Shown: piece after piece, positions 42,461 to 55,187 of the stretch
Numbering within the stretch: position 1 is the stretch's first letter
How the letters are laid out: every line of letters begins with the position of its first letter
NCBI GenBank assembly: GCA_963691655.1
Contig: CAVNUY010000030.1
Span: forward strand, 62,001 to 126,000
DNA: 64,000 bases
Reading direction: 5' to 3'
From: Toxonevra muliebris
Taxonomy: Eukaryota; Arthropoda; Insecta; Diptera; Pallopteridae
Translations under genes and position numbers: made by a program
The notes under the pieces: model-generated
Databases searched by the model: none
What the model saw: only the letters and a program-made list of their open reading frames with translations
Told to the model about the DNA's origin: nothing

Positions 42461-43815
42461 TAAAATTCGGAATTAAAATTCGGAATTAAAATTCGGAATT
42501 AAAATTCGAAATTAAAATTCGGAATTAAAATTCGGAATTAAAATTCTTAATTAAAATTGGGAATTTAAATTCGGAATTAATATTCGGAATTAAAATTCGG
42601 AATTAAAATTCGGAATTAAAATTCGGAATTAAAATTCGGAATTAAAATTCGGAATTAAAATTCGGAATTAAAATTCGAAATTAAAATTCGAAATTAAAAT
42701 TCGAAATTAAAATTCAGAATTAAAATTCGGAATTAAAATTCGGAATTAAAATTCGTAATTAAAATTCGGAATTAAAATTCGGAACTAAAATTCGAAATTA
42801 AAATTCGAAATTAAAATTCGAAATTGAAATTCGAAATTGAAATTCGAAATTAAAATTCGAAATTAAAATTCGAAATTGAAATTCGAAATTGAAATTCGAA
42901 ATTAAACTTCGAAATTGAAATTCGAAATTAAAATACGAAATTTAAATTCGAAATTAAAATTCGAAATTAAAATTCGAAATTGAAATTCGAAAATAAAATT
43001 CGAAATTAAAATTCGAAATTAAAATTCGGAATTAAAATTCGAAATTAAAATTCGAAATTAAAATTCGAAATTAAATTCAAAATTAAAATTCGAAATTGAA
43101 ACTCGAAATTAAACTTCGAAATTAAAATTCGAAATTAAAATCAAAATTAAAATTCGAAATTTAAATTCGAAATTAAATTCAAAATTAAAATTCGAAATTT
43201 AAATTCGAAATTAAAATTCGAAATTAAAATTCGAAATTAAATTCGAAATTAAAATTCGAAATTAAAATGCGAAATTAAAATTCGAAATTAAAATTCGAAA
43301 TTTAAATTCGAAATTAAAATTCGAAATTAAAATTCGAAATTAAAATTCGAAATTAAAATTCGAAATTGAAATTCGAAATTAAAATTCGAAATTTAAATTC
43401 GAAATTAAAATTCGAAATTAAAATTCGAAATTAAAATTCGAAATTGAAATTCGAAATTAAAATTCGAAATTAAAATTCGAAATTAAAATTCGAAATTAAA
43501 ATTCGAAATTTAAATTCGAAATTAAAATTCGAAATTAAAATTCGAAATTAAAATTCGAAATAAAAATTCGAAATTAAAATTCGAAATTAAAATTCGAAAT
43601 TGAAATTCGAAATTAAAATTCGAAATTTAAATTCGAAATTAAAATTCGAAATTAAAATTCGAAATTAAAATTCGAAATTGAAATTCGAAATTAAAATTCG
43701 AAATTAAAATTCGAAATTAAAATTCGAAATTGAAATTCGAAATTAAAATTCGAAATTTAAATTCGAAATTGAAATTCGAAATTAAACTTCGAAATTGAAA
43801 TTCGAAATTAAAATA
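42460..43815. repeat. Transition from the alternating domain to the GA-only domain
   Basis: A short GG patch (42,470-42,660, TTGGGAATT at 42,559) and GA units with TTCAAAATT 12-bp units to about 43,200 still match 32.0-32.7 kb. After about 43,210 the units are almost all GAAATT and the HORs of the left part are no longer found. A TGCGAAATT variant gives a rare ATG at 43,267-43,269. Confidence 0.8.
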
Positions 43816-44738
43816 CGAAATTGAAATTCGAAATTAAAATTCGAAATTAAAATTCGAAATTGAAATTCGAAAATAAAATTCGAATTTAAAATTCGGAATT
43901 TAAATTCGAAATTAAAATTCGAAATTAAAATTCGAAATTGAAATTCGAAATTAAAATTCGAAATTAAATTTCGGAATTAAAATTCGAAATTAAAATTCGA
44001 AATTGAAATTCGAAATTAAAATTCGAAATTAAAATTCGAAATTAAAATTCGAAATTGAAATTCGAAATTAAAATTCGAAATTAAAATTCGAAATTAAAAT
44101 TCGGAATTGAAATTCGAAATTAAAATTCGAAATTGAAATTCGAAAATAAAATTCGAAATTAAAATTCGAAATTAAAACTCGAAATTGAAATTCGAAATTA
44201 AAATTCGAAATTTAAATTCGGAATTAAAATTCGGAATTAAAATTCGGAATTAAAATTCGAAATTAAAATTCGAAATTAAAATTCGAAATTAAAATTCGAA
44301 ATTAAAACTCGAAATTAAAATTCGAAATTAAAATTCGAAATTAAAATTCGAAATTGAAATTCGAAATTAAAATTCGAAATTTAAATTCGAAATTAAAATT
44401 CGAAATTAAAATTCGAAATTAAAATTCGAAATTAAAATTCGAAATTGAAATTCGAAATTAAAATTCGAAATTAAAATTCGAAATTAAAATTCGAAATTAA
44501 AATTCGAAATTAAAATTCGAAATTGAAATTCGAAATTAAAATTCGAAATTTAAATTCGAAATTGAAATTCGAAATTAAAATTCGAAATTGAAATTCGAAA
44601 ATAAAATTCGAAATTAAAATTCGAAATTAAAATTCGAAATTAAAATTCGAAATTAAAATTCTAAATTAAAATTCGAAATTTAAATTCGAAATTGAAATTC
44701 GAAATTAAACTTCGAAATTGAAATTCGAAATTAAAATA
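43816..44738. repeat. Shortened b-type HOR unit (923 bp, 71 x 13)
   Basis: Bounded by TACGAAATT markers at 43,816 and 44,739. It is b-type by three marks: a CGAATTTAAA unit 65 bp after the start (43,881), an AAACTCG unit near 44,309, and a TTCTAAATT unit (44,661) 78 bp before the end. It is 91 bp (7 units) shorter than the 1,014-bp b units at 48,117 and 50,145. Confidence 0.8.
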
Positions 44739-45214
44739 CGAAATTTAAATTCGAAATTAAAATTCGAAATTAAAATTCGAAATTGAAATTCGAAATTAAA
44801 ATTCGAAATTAAAATTCGAAATTGAAATTCGAAATTAAAATTCGAAATTAAAATTCGAAATTAAAATTCGAAATTAAAATTCGAAATTAAAATTCGAAAT
44901 TAAAAATCGAAATTAAAATTCGAAATTAAAATTCGAAATTAAAATTCGAAATTTAAATTCGAAATCAAAATTCGAAATTGAAATTCGAAATTAAACTTCG
45001 AAATTAAAATTCGAAATTGAAATTCGAAAATAAAATTCGAAATTAAAATTCGAAATTAAAATTCGGAATTAAAATTCGGAATTAAAATTCGAAATTAAAA
45101 TTCGAAATTAAAATTCGAAATTAAATTCAAAATTAAAATTCGAAATTGAAACTCGAAATTAAAATTCGAAATTGAAATTCGAAATTAAAATTCGAAATTA
45201 AAATTCGGAATTAA
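44739..45214. repeat. GA-form linker before the first GG-containing segment
   Basis: GA units with one AAATCG variant, one AAATCAAA variant near 44,966 and a 12-bp TTCAAAATT unit near 45,125. A small GG pair lies near 45,062-45,080. It does not match the sequence before the second GG-containing segment (51,159-51,271), so the outer repeat starts after it. Confidence 0.7.
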
Positions 45215-47102
45215 AATTCGAAATTAAAATTCGAAATTAAAATTCGAAATTGAAATTCGAAATTAAAATTCGGAATTAAAATTCGGAATTAATATTCGGA
45301 ATTAAAATTCGGAATTAAAATTCGGAATTAAAATTCGGAATTAAAATTCGAAATTAAAATTCGGAATTAAAATTCGGAATTAAAATTCGGAATTAAAATT
45401 CGAAATTAATATTCGGAATTAAAATTCGGAATAAAGATTCGGAATTAAAATTCGGAATTAGAATTCGGAATTAAAATTCGGAATTAATATTCGGAATTAA
45501 AATTCGGAATTAAAATTCGGAATTAAAATTCGGAATTTAAATTCGGAATTAATATTCGGAATTAAAATTCGGAATTAAAATTCGGAATTAAAATTCGGAA
45601 TTAAAATTCGGAATTAAAATTCGGAATTAAAATTCGAAATTAATGTTCGGAATTAAATTTCGGAATTAAGATTCGGAATTAAAATTCGGAATTAAAATTC
45701 GGAATTAATATTCGGAATTAAAATTCGGAATTAAAATTCGAAATTAAAATTCGGAATTTAAATTCGGAATTAATATTCGGAATTAAAATTCGGAATTAAA
45801 ATTCGAAATTAAAATTCGGAATTTAAATTCGGAATTAATATTCGGAATTAAAATTCGGAATTAAAATTCGGAATTAAAATTCGGAATTAAAATTCGAAAT
45901 TAAAATTCGGAATTAAAATTCGAAATTAAAATTCGAAATTAAAATTCCAAATAAAAATTCGAAATTAAAATTCGAAAATAAAATTCGAAATTAAAATTCG
46001 AAATTAAAATTCGGAATTAAAATTCGAAATTAAAATTTGGAATTAAAATTCGAAATTAAAATTCGAAATTGAAATTCGAAATTAAAATTCGAAATTAAAA
46101 TTCGAAATTAAATCCAAAATTAAAATTCGAAATTTAAATTCGAAATTAAAATTCGAAATTAAAATTCGAAATTAAAATTCGAAATTAAAATTCGAAATTG
46201 AAATTCGAAATTGAAATTCGAAATTAAAATTCGAAATTAAAATTCGAAATTGAAATTCGAAATTGAAATTCGAAATTAAACTTCGAAATTGAAATTCGAA
46301 ATTAAAATACGAAATTTAAATTCGAAATTAAAATTCGAAATTAAAATTCGAAATTTAAATTCGAAATTAAAATTCGAAATTAAAATTCGAAATTAAAATT
46401 CGAAATAAAAATTCGAAATTAAAATTCGAAATTAAAATTCGAAATTGAAATTCGAAATTAAAATTCGAAATTTAAATTCGAAATTAAAATTCGAAATTAA
46501 AATTCGAAATTAAAATTCGGAATTAAAATTCGAAATTAAAATTCGAAATTAAAATTCGAAATTAAAATTCGAAATTAAAATTCGAAATTTAAATTCGAAA
46601 TTAAAATTCGAAATTAAAATTCGAAATTAAAATTCGAAATTAAAATTCGAAATTGAAATTCGAAATTAAAATTCGAAATTTAAATTCGAAATTAAAATTC
46701 GAAATTAAAATTCGAAATTAAAATTCGGAATTAAAATTCGAAATTAAAATTCGAAATTAAAATTCGAAATTAAAATTCGAAATTAAAATTCGAAATTTAA
46801 ATTCGAAATTAAAATTCGAAATTAAAATTCGAAATTAAAATTCGAAATAAAAATTCGAAATTAAAATTCGAAATTAAAATTCGAAATTGAAATTCGAAAT
46901 TAAAATTCGAAATTTAAATTCGAAATTAAAATTCGAAATTAAAATTCGAAAGTAAAATTCGAAATTGAAATTCGAAATTAAAATTCGAAATTAAAATTCG
47001 AAATTAAAATTCGAAATTGAAATTCGAAATTAAAATTCGAAATTTAAATTCGAAATTGAAATTCGAAATTAAACTTCGAAATTGAAATTCGAAATTAAAA
47101 TA
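45215..47102. repeat. GG-containing segment M, copy 1 of the 6,057-bp outer repeat
   Basis: GG units fill about 45,265-45,960, followed by GA units. Rare variants GGAATAAAG (45,436), TAATGTTCGG (45,645), TTCCAAATA (45,947), TAAATCCAAA (46,114) and AAAGTAAAA (46,952) each recur exactly 6,057 bp downstream. The TAATGTTCGG unit gives an ATG at 45,643-45,645. The 6,057-bp period equals about 2,001 bp of this segment plus four 1,014-bp units. Confidence 0.88.
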
Positions 47103-48116
47103 CGAAATTGAAATTCGAAATTAAAATTCGAAATTAAAATTCGAAATTAAAATTCGAAATTGAAATTCGAAAATAAAATTCGAATTTAAAATTCGGAATT
47201 TAAATTCGAAATTAAAATTCGAAATTAAAATTCGAAATTGAAATTCGAAATTAAAATTCGAAATTAAATTTCGGAATTAAAATTCGAAATTAAAATTCGA
47301 AATTGAAATTCGAAATTAAAATTCGAAATTAAAATTCGAAATTAAAATTCGAAATTGAAATTCGAAATTAAAATTCGAAATTAAAATTCGAAATTAAAAT
47401 TCGGAATTGAAATTCGAAATTAAAATTCGAAATTGAAATTCGAAAATAAAATTCGAAATTAAAATTCGAAATTAAAACTCGAAATTGAAATTCGAAATTA
47501 AAATTCGAAATTTAAATTCGGAATTAAAATTCGGAATTAAAATTCGGAATTAAAATTCGAAATTAAAATTCGAAATTAAAATTCGAAATTAAAATTCGAA
47601 ATTTAAATTCGAAATTAAAATTCGAAATTAAAATTCGAAATTAAAATTCGAAATTAAAATTCGAAATTGAAATTCGAAATTAAAATTCGAAATTTAAATT
47701 CGAAATTAAAATTCGAAATTAAAATTCGAAATTAAAATTCGGAATTAAAATTCGAAATTAAAATTCGAAATTAAAATTCGAAATTAAAATTCGAAATTAA
47801 AATTCGAAATTTAAATTCGAAATTAAAATTCGAAATTAAAATTCGAAATTAAAATTCGAAATAAAAATTCGAAATTAAAATTCGAAATTAAAATTCGAAA
47901 TTGAAATTCGAAATTAAAATTCGAAATTTAAATTCGAAATTAAAATTCGAAATTAAAATTCGAAATTAAAATTCGAAATTGAAATTCGAAATTAAAATTC
48001 GAAATTAAAATTCGAAATTAAAATTCGAAATTGAAATTCGAAATTAAAATTCGAAATTTAAATTCGAAATTGAAATTCGAAATTAAACTTCGAAATTGAA
48101 ATTCGAAATTAAAATA
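47103..48116. repeat. HOR unit a1 (1,014 bp, 78 x 13)
   Basis: From one TACGAAATT marker to the next, exactly 1,014 bp. Marks of the a type: a CGAATTTAAA unit 78 bp after the start (47,181), and TTTAAATT rather than AAACTCG near 47,600. The unit also contains a TAAATTTCGG unit, a GGAATTGAAA unit and a three-unit GGAATT cluster in fixed order. Confidence 0.88.
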
Positions 48117-49130
48117 CGAAATTGAAATTCGAAATTAAAATTCGAAATTAAAATTCGAAATTGAAATTCGAAAATAAAATTCGAATTTAAAATTCGGAAT
48201 TTAAATTCGAAATTAAAATTCGAAATTAAAATTCGAAATTGAAATTCGAAATTAAAATTCGAAATTAAATTTCGGAATTAAAATTCGAAATTAAAATTCG
48301 AAATTGAAATTCGAAATTAAAATTCGAAATTAAAATTCGAAATTAAAATTCGAAATTGAAATTCGAAATTAAAATTCGAAATTAAAATTCGAAATTAAAA
48401 TTCGGAATTGAAATTCGAAATTAAAATTCGAAATTGAAATTCGAAAATAAAATTCGAAATTAAAATTCGAAATTAAAACTCGAAATTGAAATTCGAAATT
48501 AAAATTCGAAATTTAAATTCGGAATTAAAATTCGGAATTAAAATTCGGAATTAAAATTCGAAATTAAAATTCGAAATTAAAATTCGAAATTAAAATTCGA
48601 AATTAAAACTCGAAATTAAAATTCGAAATTAAAATTCGAAATTAAAATTCGAAATTGAAATTCGAAATTAAAATTCGAAATTTAAATTCGAAATTAAAAT
48701 TCGAAATTAAAATTCGAAATTAAAATTCGAAATTGAAATTCGAAATTAAAATTCGAAATTAAAATTCGAAATTAAAATTCGAAATTAAAATTCGAAATTA
48801 AAATTCGAAATTGAAATTCGAAATTAAAATTCGAAATTTAAATTCGAAATTGAAATTCGAAATTAAAATTCGAAATTGAAATTCGAAAATAAAATTCGAA
48901 ATTAAAATTCGAAATTAAAATTCGAAATTTAAATTCGAAATTAAAATTCGAAATTAAAATTCGAAATTAAAATTCGAAATTGAAATTCGAAATTAAAATT
49001 CGAAATTAAAATTCGAAATTAAAATTCGAAATTAAAATTCGAAATTAAAATTCTAAATTAAAATTCGAAATTTAAATTCGAAATTGAAATTCGAAATTAA
49101 ACTTCGAAATTGAAATTCGAAATTAAAATA
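48117..49130. repeat. HOR unit b1 (1,014 bp, 78 x 13)
   Basis: Same frame of marks as a1, but the CGAATTTAAA unit comes 65 bp after the start (48,182), an AAACTCG unit replaces TTTAAATT near 48,608, and a TTCTAAATT unit lies at 49,053. Positions 45,215 to about 49,135 match 51,272 to about 55,195 at 6,057 bp offset; the match ends at the close of this unit. Confidence 0.88.
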
Positions 49131-50144
49131 CGAAATTGAAATTCGAAATTAAAATTCGAAATTAAAATTCGAAATTAAAATTCGAAATTGAAATTCGAAA
49201 ATAAAATTCGAATTTAAAATTCGGAATTTAAATTCGAAATTAAAATTCGAAATTAAAATTCGAAATTGAAATTCGAAATTAAAATTCGAAATTAAATTTC
49301 GGAATTAAAATTCGAAATTAAAATTCGAAATTGAAATTCGAAATTAAAATTCGAAATTAAAATTCGAAATTAAAATTCGAAATTGAAATTCGAAATTAAA
49401 ATTCGAAATTAAAATTCGAAATTAAAATTCGGAATTGAAATTCGAAATTAAAATTCGAAATTGAAATTCGAAAATAAAATTCGAAATTAAAATTCGAAAT
49501 TAAAACTCGAAATTGAAATTCGAAATTAAAATTCGAAATTTAAATTCGGAATTAAAATTCGGAATTAAAATTCGGAATTAAAATTCGAAATTAAAATTCG
49601 AAATTAAAATTCGAAATTAAAATTCGAAATTTAAATTCGAAATTAAAATTCGAAATTAAAATTCGAAATTAAAATTCGAAATTAAAATTCGAAATTGAAA
49701 TTCGAAATTAAAATTCGAAATTTAAATTCGAAATTAAAATTCGAAATTAAAATTCGAAATTAAAATTCGGAATTAAAATTCGAAATTAAAATTCGAAATT
49801 AAAATTCGAAATTAAAATTCGAAATTAAAATTCGAAATTTAAATTCGAAATTAAAATTCGAAATTAAAATTCGAAATTAAAATTCGAAATAAAAATTCGA
49901 AATTAAAATTCGAAATTAAAATTCGAAATTGAAATTCGAAATTAAAATTCGAAATTTAAATTCGAAATTAAAATTCGAAATTAAAATTCGAAATTAAAAT
50001 TCGAAATTGAAATTCGAAATTAAAATTCGAAATTAAAATTCGAAATTAAAATTCGAAATTGAAATTCGAAATTAAAATTCGAAATTTAAATTCGAAATTG
50101 AAATTCGAAATTAAACTTCGAAATTGAAATTCGAAATTAAAATA
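49131..50144. repeat. HOR unit a2 (1,014 bp)
   Basis: It repeats a1 at 2,028 bp offset: CGAATTTAAA at 49,209 (78 bp in) and TTTAAATT near 49,629. An a-b pair is therefore the true repeating unit (156 x 13 = 2,028 bp). Confidence 0.88.
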
Positions 50145-51158
50145 CGAAATTGAAATTCGAAATTAAAATTCGAAATTAAAATTCGAAATTGAAATTCGAA
50201 AATAAAATTCGAATTTAAAATTCGGAATTTAAATTCGAAATTAAAATTCGAAATTAAAATTCGAAATTGAAATTCGAAATTAAAATTCGAAATTAAATTT
50301 CGGAATTAAAATTCGAAATTAAAATTCGAAATTGAAATTCGAAATTAAAATTCGAAATTAAAATTCGAAATTAAAATTCGAAATTGAAATTCGAAATTAA
50401 AATTCGAAATTAAAATTCGAAATTAAAATTCGGAATTGAAATTCGAAATTAAAATTCGAAATTGAAATTCGAAAATAAAATTCGAAATTAAAATTCGAAA
50501 TTAAAACTCGAAATTGAAATTCGAAATTAAAATTCGAAATTTAAATTCGGAATTAAAATTCGGAATTAAAATTCGGAATTAAAATTCGAAATTAAAATTC
50601 GAAATTAAAATTCGAAATTAAAATTCGAAATTAAAACTCGAAATTAAAATTCGAAATTAAAATTCGAAATTAAAATTCGAAATTGAAATTCGAAATTAAA
50701 ATTCGAAATTTAAATTCGAAATTAAAATTCAAAATTAAAATTCGAAATTAAAATTCGAAATTGAAATTCGAAATTAAAATTCGAAATTAAAATTCGAAAT
50801 TAAAATTCGAAATTAAAATTCGAAATTAAAATTCGAAATTGAAATTCGAAATTAAAATTCGAAATTTAAATTCGAAATTGAAATTCGAAATTAAAATTCG
50901 AAATTGAAATTCGAAAATAAAATTCGAAATTAAAATTCGAAATTAAAATTCGAAATTTAAATTCGAAATTAAAATTCGAAATTAAAATTCGAAATTAAAA
51001 TTCGAAATTGAAATTCGAAATTAAAATTCGAAATTAAAATTCGAAATTAAAATTCGAAATTAAAATTCGAAATTAAAATTCTAAATTAAAATTCGAAATT
51101 TAAATTCGAAATTGAAATTCGAAATTAAACTTCGAAATTGAAATTCGAAATTAAAATA
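50145..51158. repeat. HOR unit b2 (1,014 bp)
   Basis: It repeats b1 at 2,028 bp offset: CGAATTTAAA at 50,210 (65 bp in), AAACTCG near 50,637 and TTCTAAATT at 51,081. A TTCAAAATT variant near 50,730 is private to this copy. Confidence 0.88.
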
Positions 51159-51271
51159 CGAAATTTAAATTCGAAATTAAAATTCGAAATTAAAATTCGA
51201 AATTGAAATTCGAAATTAAAATTCGAAATTAAAATTCGAAATTGAAATTCGAAATTAAAATTCGAAATTAA
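51159..51271. repeat. Short GA-form linker after b2
   Basis: About nine GA units between the end of the a-b-a-b run and the start of the second GG-containing segment. It differs from the linker before the first segment. Confidence 0.65.
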
Positions 51272-53159
51272 AATTCGAAATTAAAATTCGAAATTAAAAT
51301 TCGAAATTGAAATTCGAAATTAAAATTCGGAATTAAAATTCGGAATTAATATTCGGAATTAAAATTCGGAATTAAAATTCGGAATTAAAATTCGGAATTA
51401 AAATTCGAAATTAAAATTCGGAATTAAAATTCGGAATTAAAATTCGGAATTAAAATTCGAAATTAATATTCGGAATTAAAATTCGGAATAAAGATTCGGA
51501 ATTAAAATTCGGAATTAGAATTCGGAATTAAAATTCGGAATTAATATTCGGAATTAAAATTCGGAATTAAAATTCGGAATTAAAATTCGGAATTTAAATT
51601 CGGAATTAATATTCGGAATTAAAATTCGGAATTAAAATTCGGAATTAAAATTCGGAATTAAAATTCGGAATTAAAATTCGGAATTAAAATTCGAAATTAA
51701 TGTTCGGAATTAAATTTCGGAATTAAGATTCGGAATTAAAATTCGGAATTAAAATTCGGAATTAATATTCGGAATTAAAATTCGGAATTAAAATTCGAAA
51801 TTAAAATTCGGAATTTAAATTCGGAATTAATATTCGGAATTAAAATTCGGAATTAAAATTCGAAATTAAAATTCGGAATTTAAATTCGGAATTAATATTC
51901 GGAATTAAAATTCGGAATTAAAATTCGGAATTAAAATTCGGAATTAAAATTCGAAATTAAAATTCGGAATTAAAATTCGAAATTAAAATTCGAAATTAAA
52001 ATTCCAAATAAAAATTCGAAATTAAAATTCGAAAATAAAATTCGAAATTAAAATTCGAAATTAAAATTCGGAATTAAAATTCGAAATTAAAATTTGGAAT
52101 TAAAATTCGAAATTAAAATTCGAAATTGAAATTCGAAATTAAAATTCGAAATTAAAATTCGAAATTAAATCCAAAATTAAAATTCGAAATTTAAATTCGA
52201 AATTAAAATTCGAAATTAAAATTCGAAATTAAAATTCGAAATTAAAATTCGAAATTGAAATTCGAAATTGAAATTCGAAATTAAAATTCGAAATTAAAAT
52301 TCGAAATTGAAATTCGAAATTGAAATTCGAAATTAAACTTCGAAATTGAAATTCGAAATTAAAATACGAAATTTAAATTCGAAATTAAAATTCGAAATTA
52401 AAATTCGAAATTTAAATTCGAAATTAAAATTCGAAATTAAAATTCGAAATTAAAATTCGAAATAAAAATTCGAAATTAAAATTCGAAATTAAAATTCGAA
52501 ATTGAAATTCGAAATTAAAATTCGAAATTTAAATTCGAAATTAAAATTCGAAATTAAAATTCGAAATTAAAATTCGGAATTAAAATTCGAAATTAAAATT
52601 CGAAATTAAAATTCGAAATTAAAATTCGAAATTAAAATTCGAAATTTAAATTCGAAATTAAAATTCGAAATTAAAATTCGAAATTAAAATTCGAAATTAA
52701 AATTCGAAATTGAAATTCGAAATTAAAATTCGAAATTTAAATTCGAAATTAAAATTCGAAATTAAAATTCGAAATTAAAATTCGGAATTAAAATTCGAAA
52801 TTAAAATTCGAAATTAAAATTCGAAATTAAAATTCGAAATTTAAATTCGAAATTTAAATTCGAAATTAAAATTCGAAATTAAAATTCGAAATTAAAATTC
52901 GAAATAAAAATTCGAAATTAAAATTCGAAATTAAAATTCGAAATTGAAATTCGAAATTAAAATTCGAAATTTAAATTCGAAATTAAAATTCGAAATTAAA
53001 ATTCGAAAGTAAAATTCGAAATTGAAATTCGAAATTAAAATTCGAAATTAAAATTCGAAATTAAAATTCGAAATTGAAATTCGAAATTAAAATTCGAAAT
53101 TTAAATTCGAAATTGAAATTCGAAATTAAACTTCGAAATTGAAATTCGAAATTAAAATA
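51272..53159. repeat. GG-containing segment M, copy 2 of the 6,057-bp outer repeat
   Basis: GG units fill about 51,325-52,000. The rare variants of copy 1 recur at 51,493, 51,702, 52,004, 52,171 and 53,009, all at exactly 6,057 bp. The only difference I noticed is an extra TTTAAATT variant near 52,850 in place of TTAAAATT. An ATG occurs at 51,700-51,702. Confidence 0.88.
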
Positions 53160-54173
53160 CGAAATTGAAATTCGAAATTAAAATTCGAAATTAAAATTCG
53201 AAATTAAAATTCGAAATTGAAATTCGAAAATAAAATTCGAATTTAAAATTCGGAATTTAAATTCGAAATTAAAATTCGAAATTAAAATTCGAAATTGAAA
53301 TTCGAAATTAAAATTCGAAATTAAATTTCGGAATTAAAATTCGAAATTAAAATTCGAAATTGAAATTCGAAATTAAAATTCGAAATTAAAATTCGAAATT
53401 AAAATTCGAAATTGAAATTCGAAATTAAAATTCGAAATTAAAATTCGAAATTAAAATTCGGAATTGAAATTCGAAATTAAAATTCGAAATTGAAATTCGA
53501 AAATAAAATTCGAAATTAAAATTCGAAATTAAAACTCGAAATTGAAATTCGAAATTAAAATTCGAAATTTAAATTCGGAATTAAAATTCGGAATTAAAAT
53601 TCGGAATTAAAATTCGAAATTAAAATTCGAAATTAAAATTCGAAATTAAAATTCGAAATTTAAATTCGAAATTAAAATTCGAAATTAAAATTCGAAATTA
53701 AAATTCGAAATTAAAATTCGAAATTGAAATTCGAAATTAAAATTCGAAATTTAAATTCGAAATTAAAATTCGAAATTAAAATTCGAAATTAAAATTCGGA
53801 ATTAAAATTCGAAATTAAAATTCGAAATTAAAATTCGAAATTAAAATTCGAAATTAAAATTCGAAATTTAAATTCGAAATTAAAATTCGAAATTAAAATT
53901 CGAAATTAAAATTCGAAATAAAAATTCGAAATTAAAATTCGAAATTAAAATTCGAAATTGAAATTCGAAATTAAAATTCGAAATTTAAATTCGAAATTAA
54001 AATTCGAAATTAAAATTCGAAATTAAAATTCGAAATTGAAATTCGAAATTAAAATTCGAAATTAAAATTCGAAATTAAAATTCGAAATTGAAATTCGAAA
54101 TTAAAATTCGAAATTTAAATTCGAAATTGAAATTCGAAATTAAACTTCGAAATTGAAATTCGAAATTAAAATA
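53160..54173. repeat. HOR unit a3 (1,014 bp)
   Basis: CGAATTTAAA at 53,238 is 78 bp after the start, the a-type position, and TTTAAATT is found near 53,660. It lies 6,057 bp downstream of a1. Confidence 0.87.
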
Positions 54174-55187
54174 CGAAATTGAAATTCGAAATTAAAATTC
54201 GAAATTAAAATTCGAAATTGAAATTCGAAAATAAAATTCGAATTTAAAATTCGGAATTTAAATTCGAAATTAAAATTCGAAATTAAAATTCGAAATTGAA
54301 ATTCGAAATTAAAATTCGAAATTAAATTTCGGAATTAAAATTCGAAATTAAAATTCGAAATTGAAATTCGAAATTAAAATTCGAAATTAAAATTCGAAAT
54401 TAAAATTCGAAATTGAAATTCGAAATTAAAATTCGAAATTAAAATTCGAAATTAAAATTCGGAATTGAAATTCGAAATTAAAATTCGAAATTGAAATTCG
54501 AAAATAAAATTCGAAATTAAAATTCGAAATTAAAACTCGAAATTGAAATTCGAAATTAAAATTCGAAATTTAAATTCGGAATTAAAATTCGGAATTAAAA
54601 TTCGGAATTAAAATTCGAAATTAAAATTCGAAATTAAAATTCGAAATTAAAATTCGAAATTAAAACTCGAAATTAAAATTCGAAATTAAAATTCGAAATT
54701 AAAATTCGAAATTGAAATTCGAAATTAAAATTCGAAATTTAAATTCGAAATTAAAATTCGAAATTAAAATTCGAAATTAAAATTCGAAATTGAAATTCGA
54801 AATTAAAATTCGAAATTAAAATTCGAAATTAAAATTCGAAATTAAAATTCGAAATTAAAATTCGAAATTGAAATTCGAAATTAAAATTCGAAATTTAAAT
54901 TCGAAATTGAAATTCGAAATTAAAATTCGAAATTGAAATTCGAAAATAAAATTCGAAATTAAAATTCGAAATTAAAATTCGAAATTTAAATTCGAAATTA
55001 AAATTCGAAATTAAAATTCGAAATTAAAATTCGAAATTGAAATTCGAAATTAAAATTCGAAATTAAAATTCGAAATTAAAATTCGAAATTAAAATTCGAA
55101 ATTAAAATTCTAAATTAAAATTCGAAATTTAAATTCGAAATTGAAATTCGAAATTAAACTTCGAAATTGAAATTCGAAATTAAAATA
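54174..55187. repeat. HOR unit b3 (1,014 bp)
   Basis: CGAATTTAAA at 54,239 (65 bp in), AAACTCG near 54,667 and TTCTAAATT at 55,110 are the b-type marks. It is 6,057 bp downstream of b1. After its end the regular HOR stops. Confidence 0.87.

Noticed and set aside
45265..45960. The isolated GG clusters (also at 51,325-52,000) as inserted mobile elements
   Set aside because: They keep the 13-bp period and orientation, with no terminal repeats, target duplications or non-satellite sequence. They are subfamily blocks copied with their surroundings.
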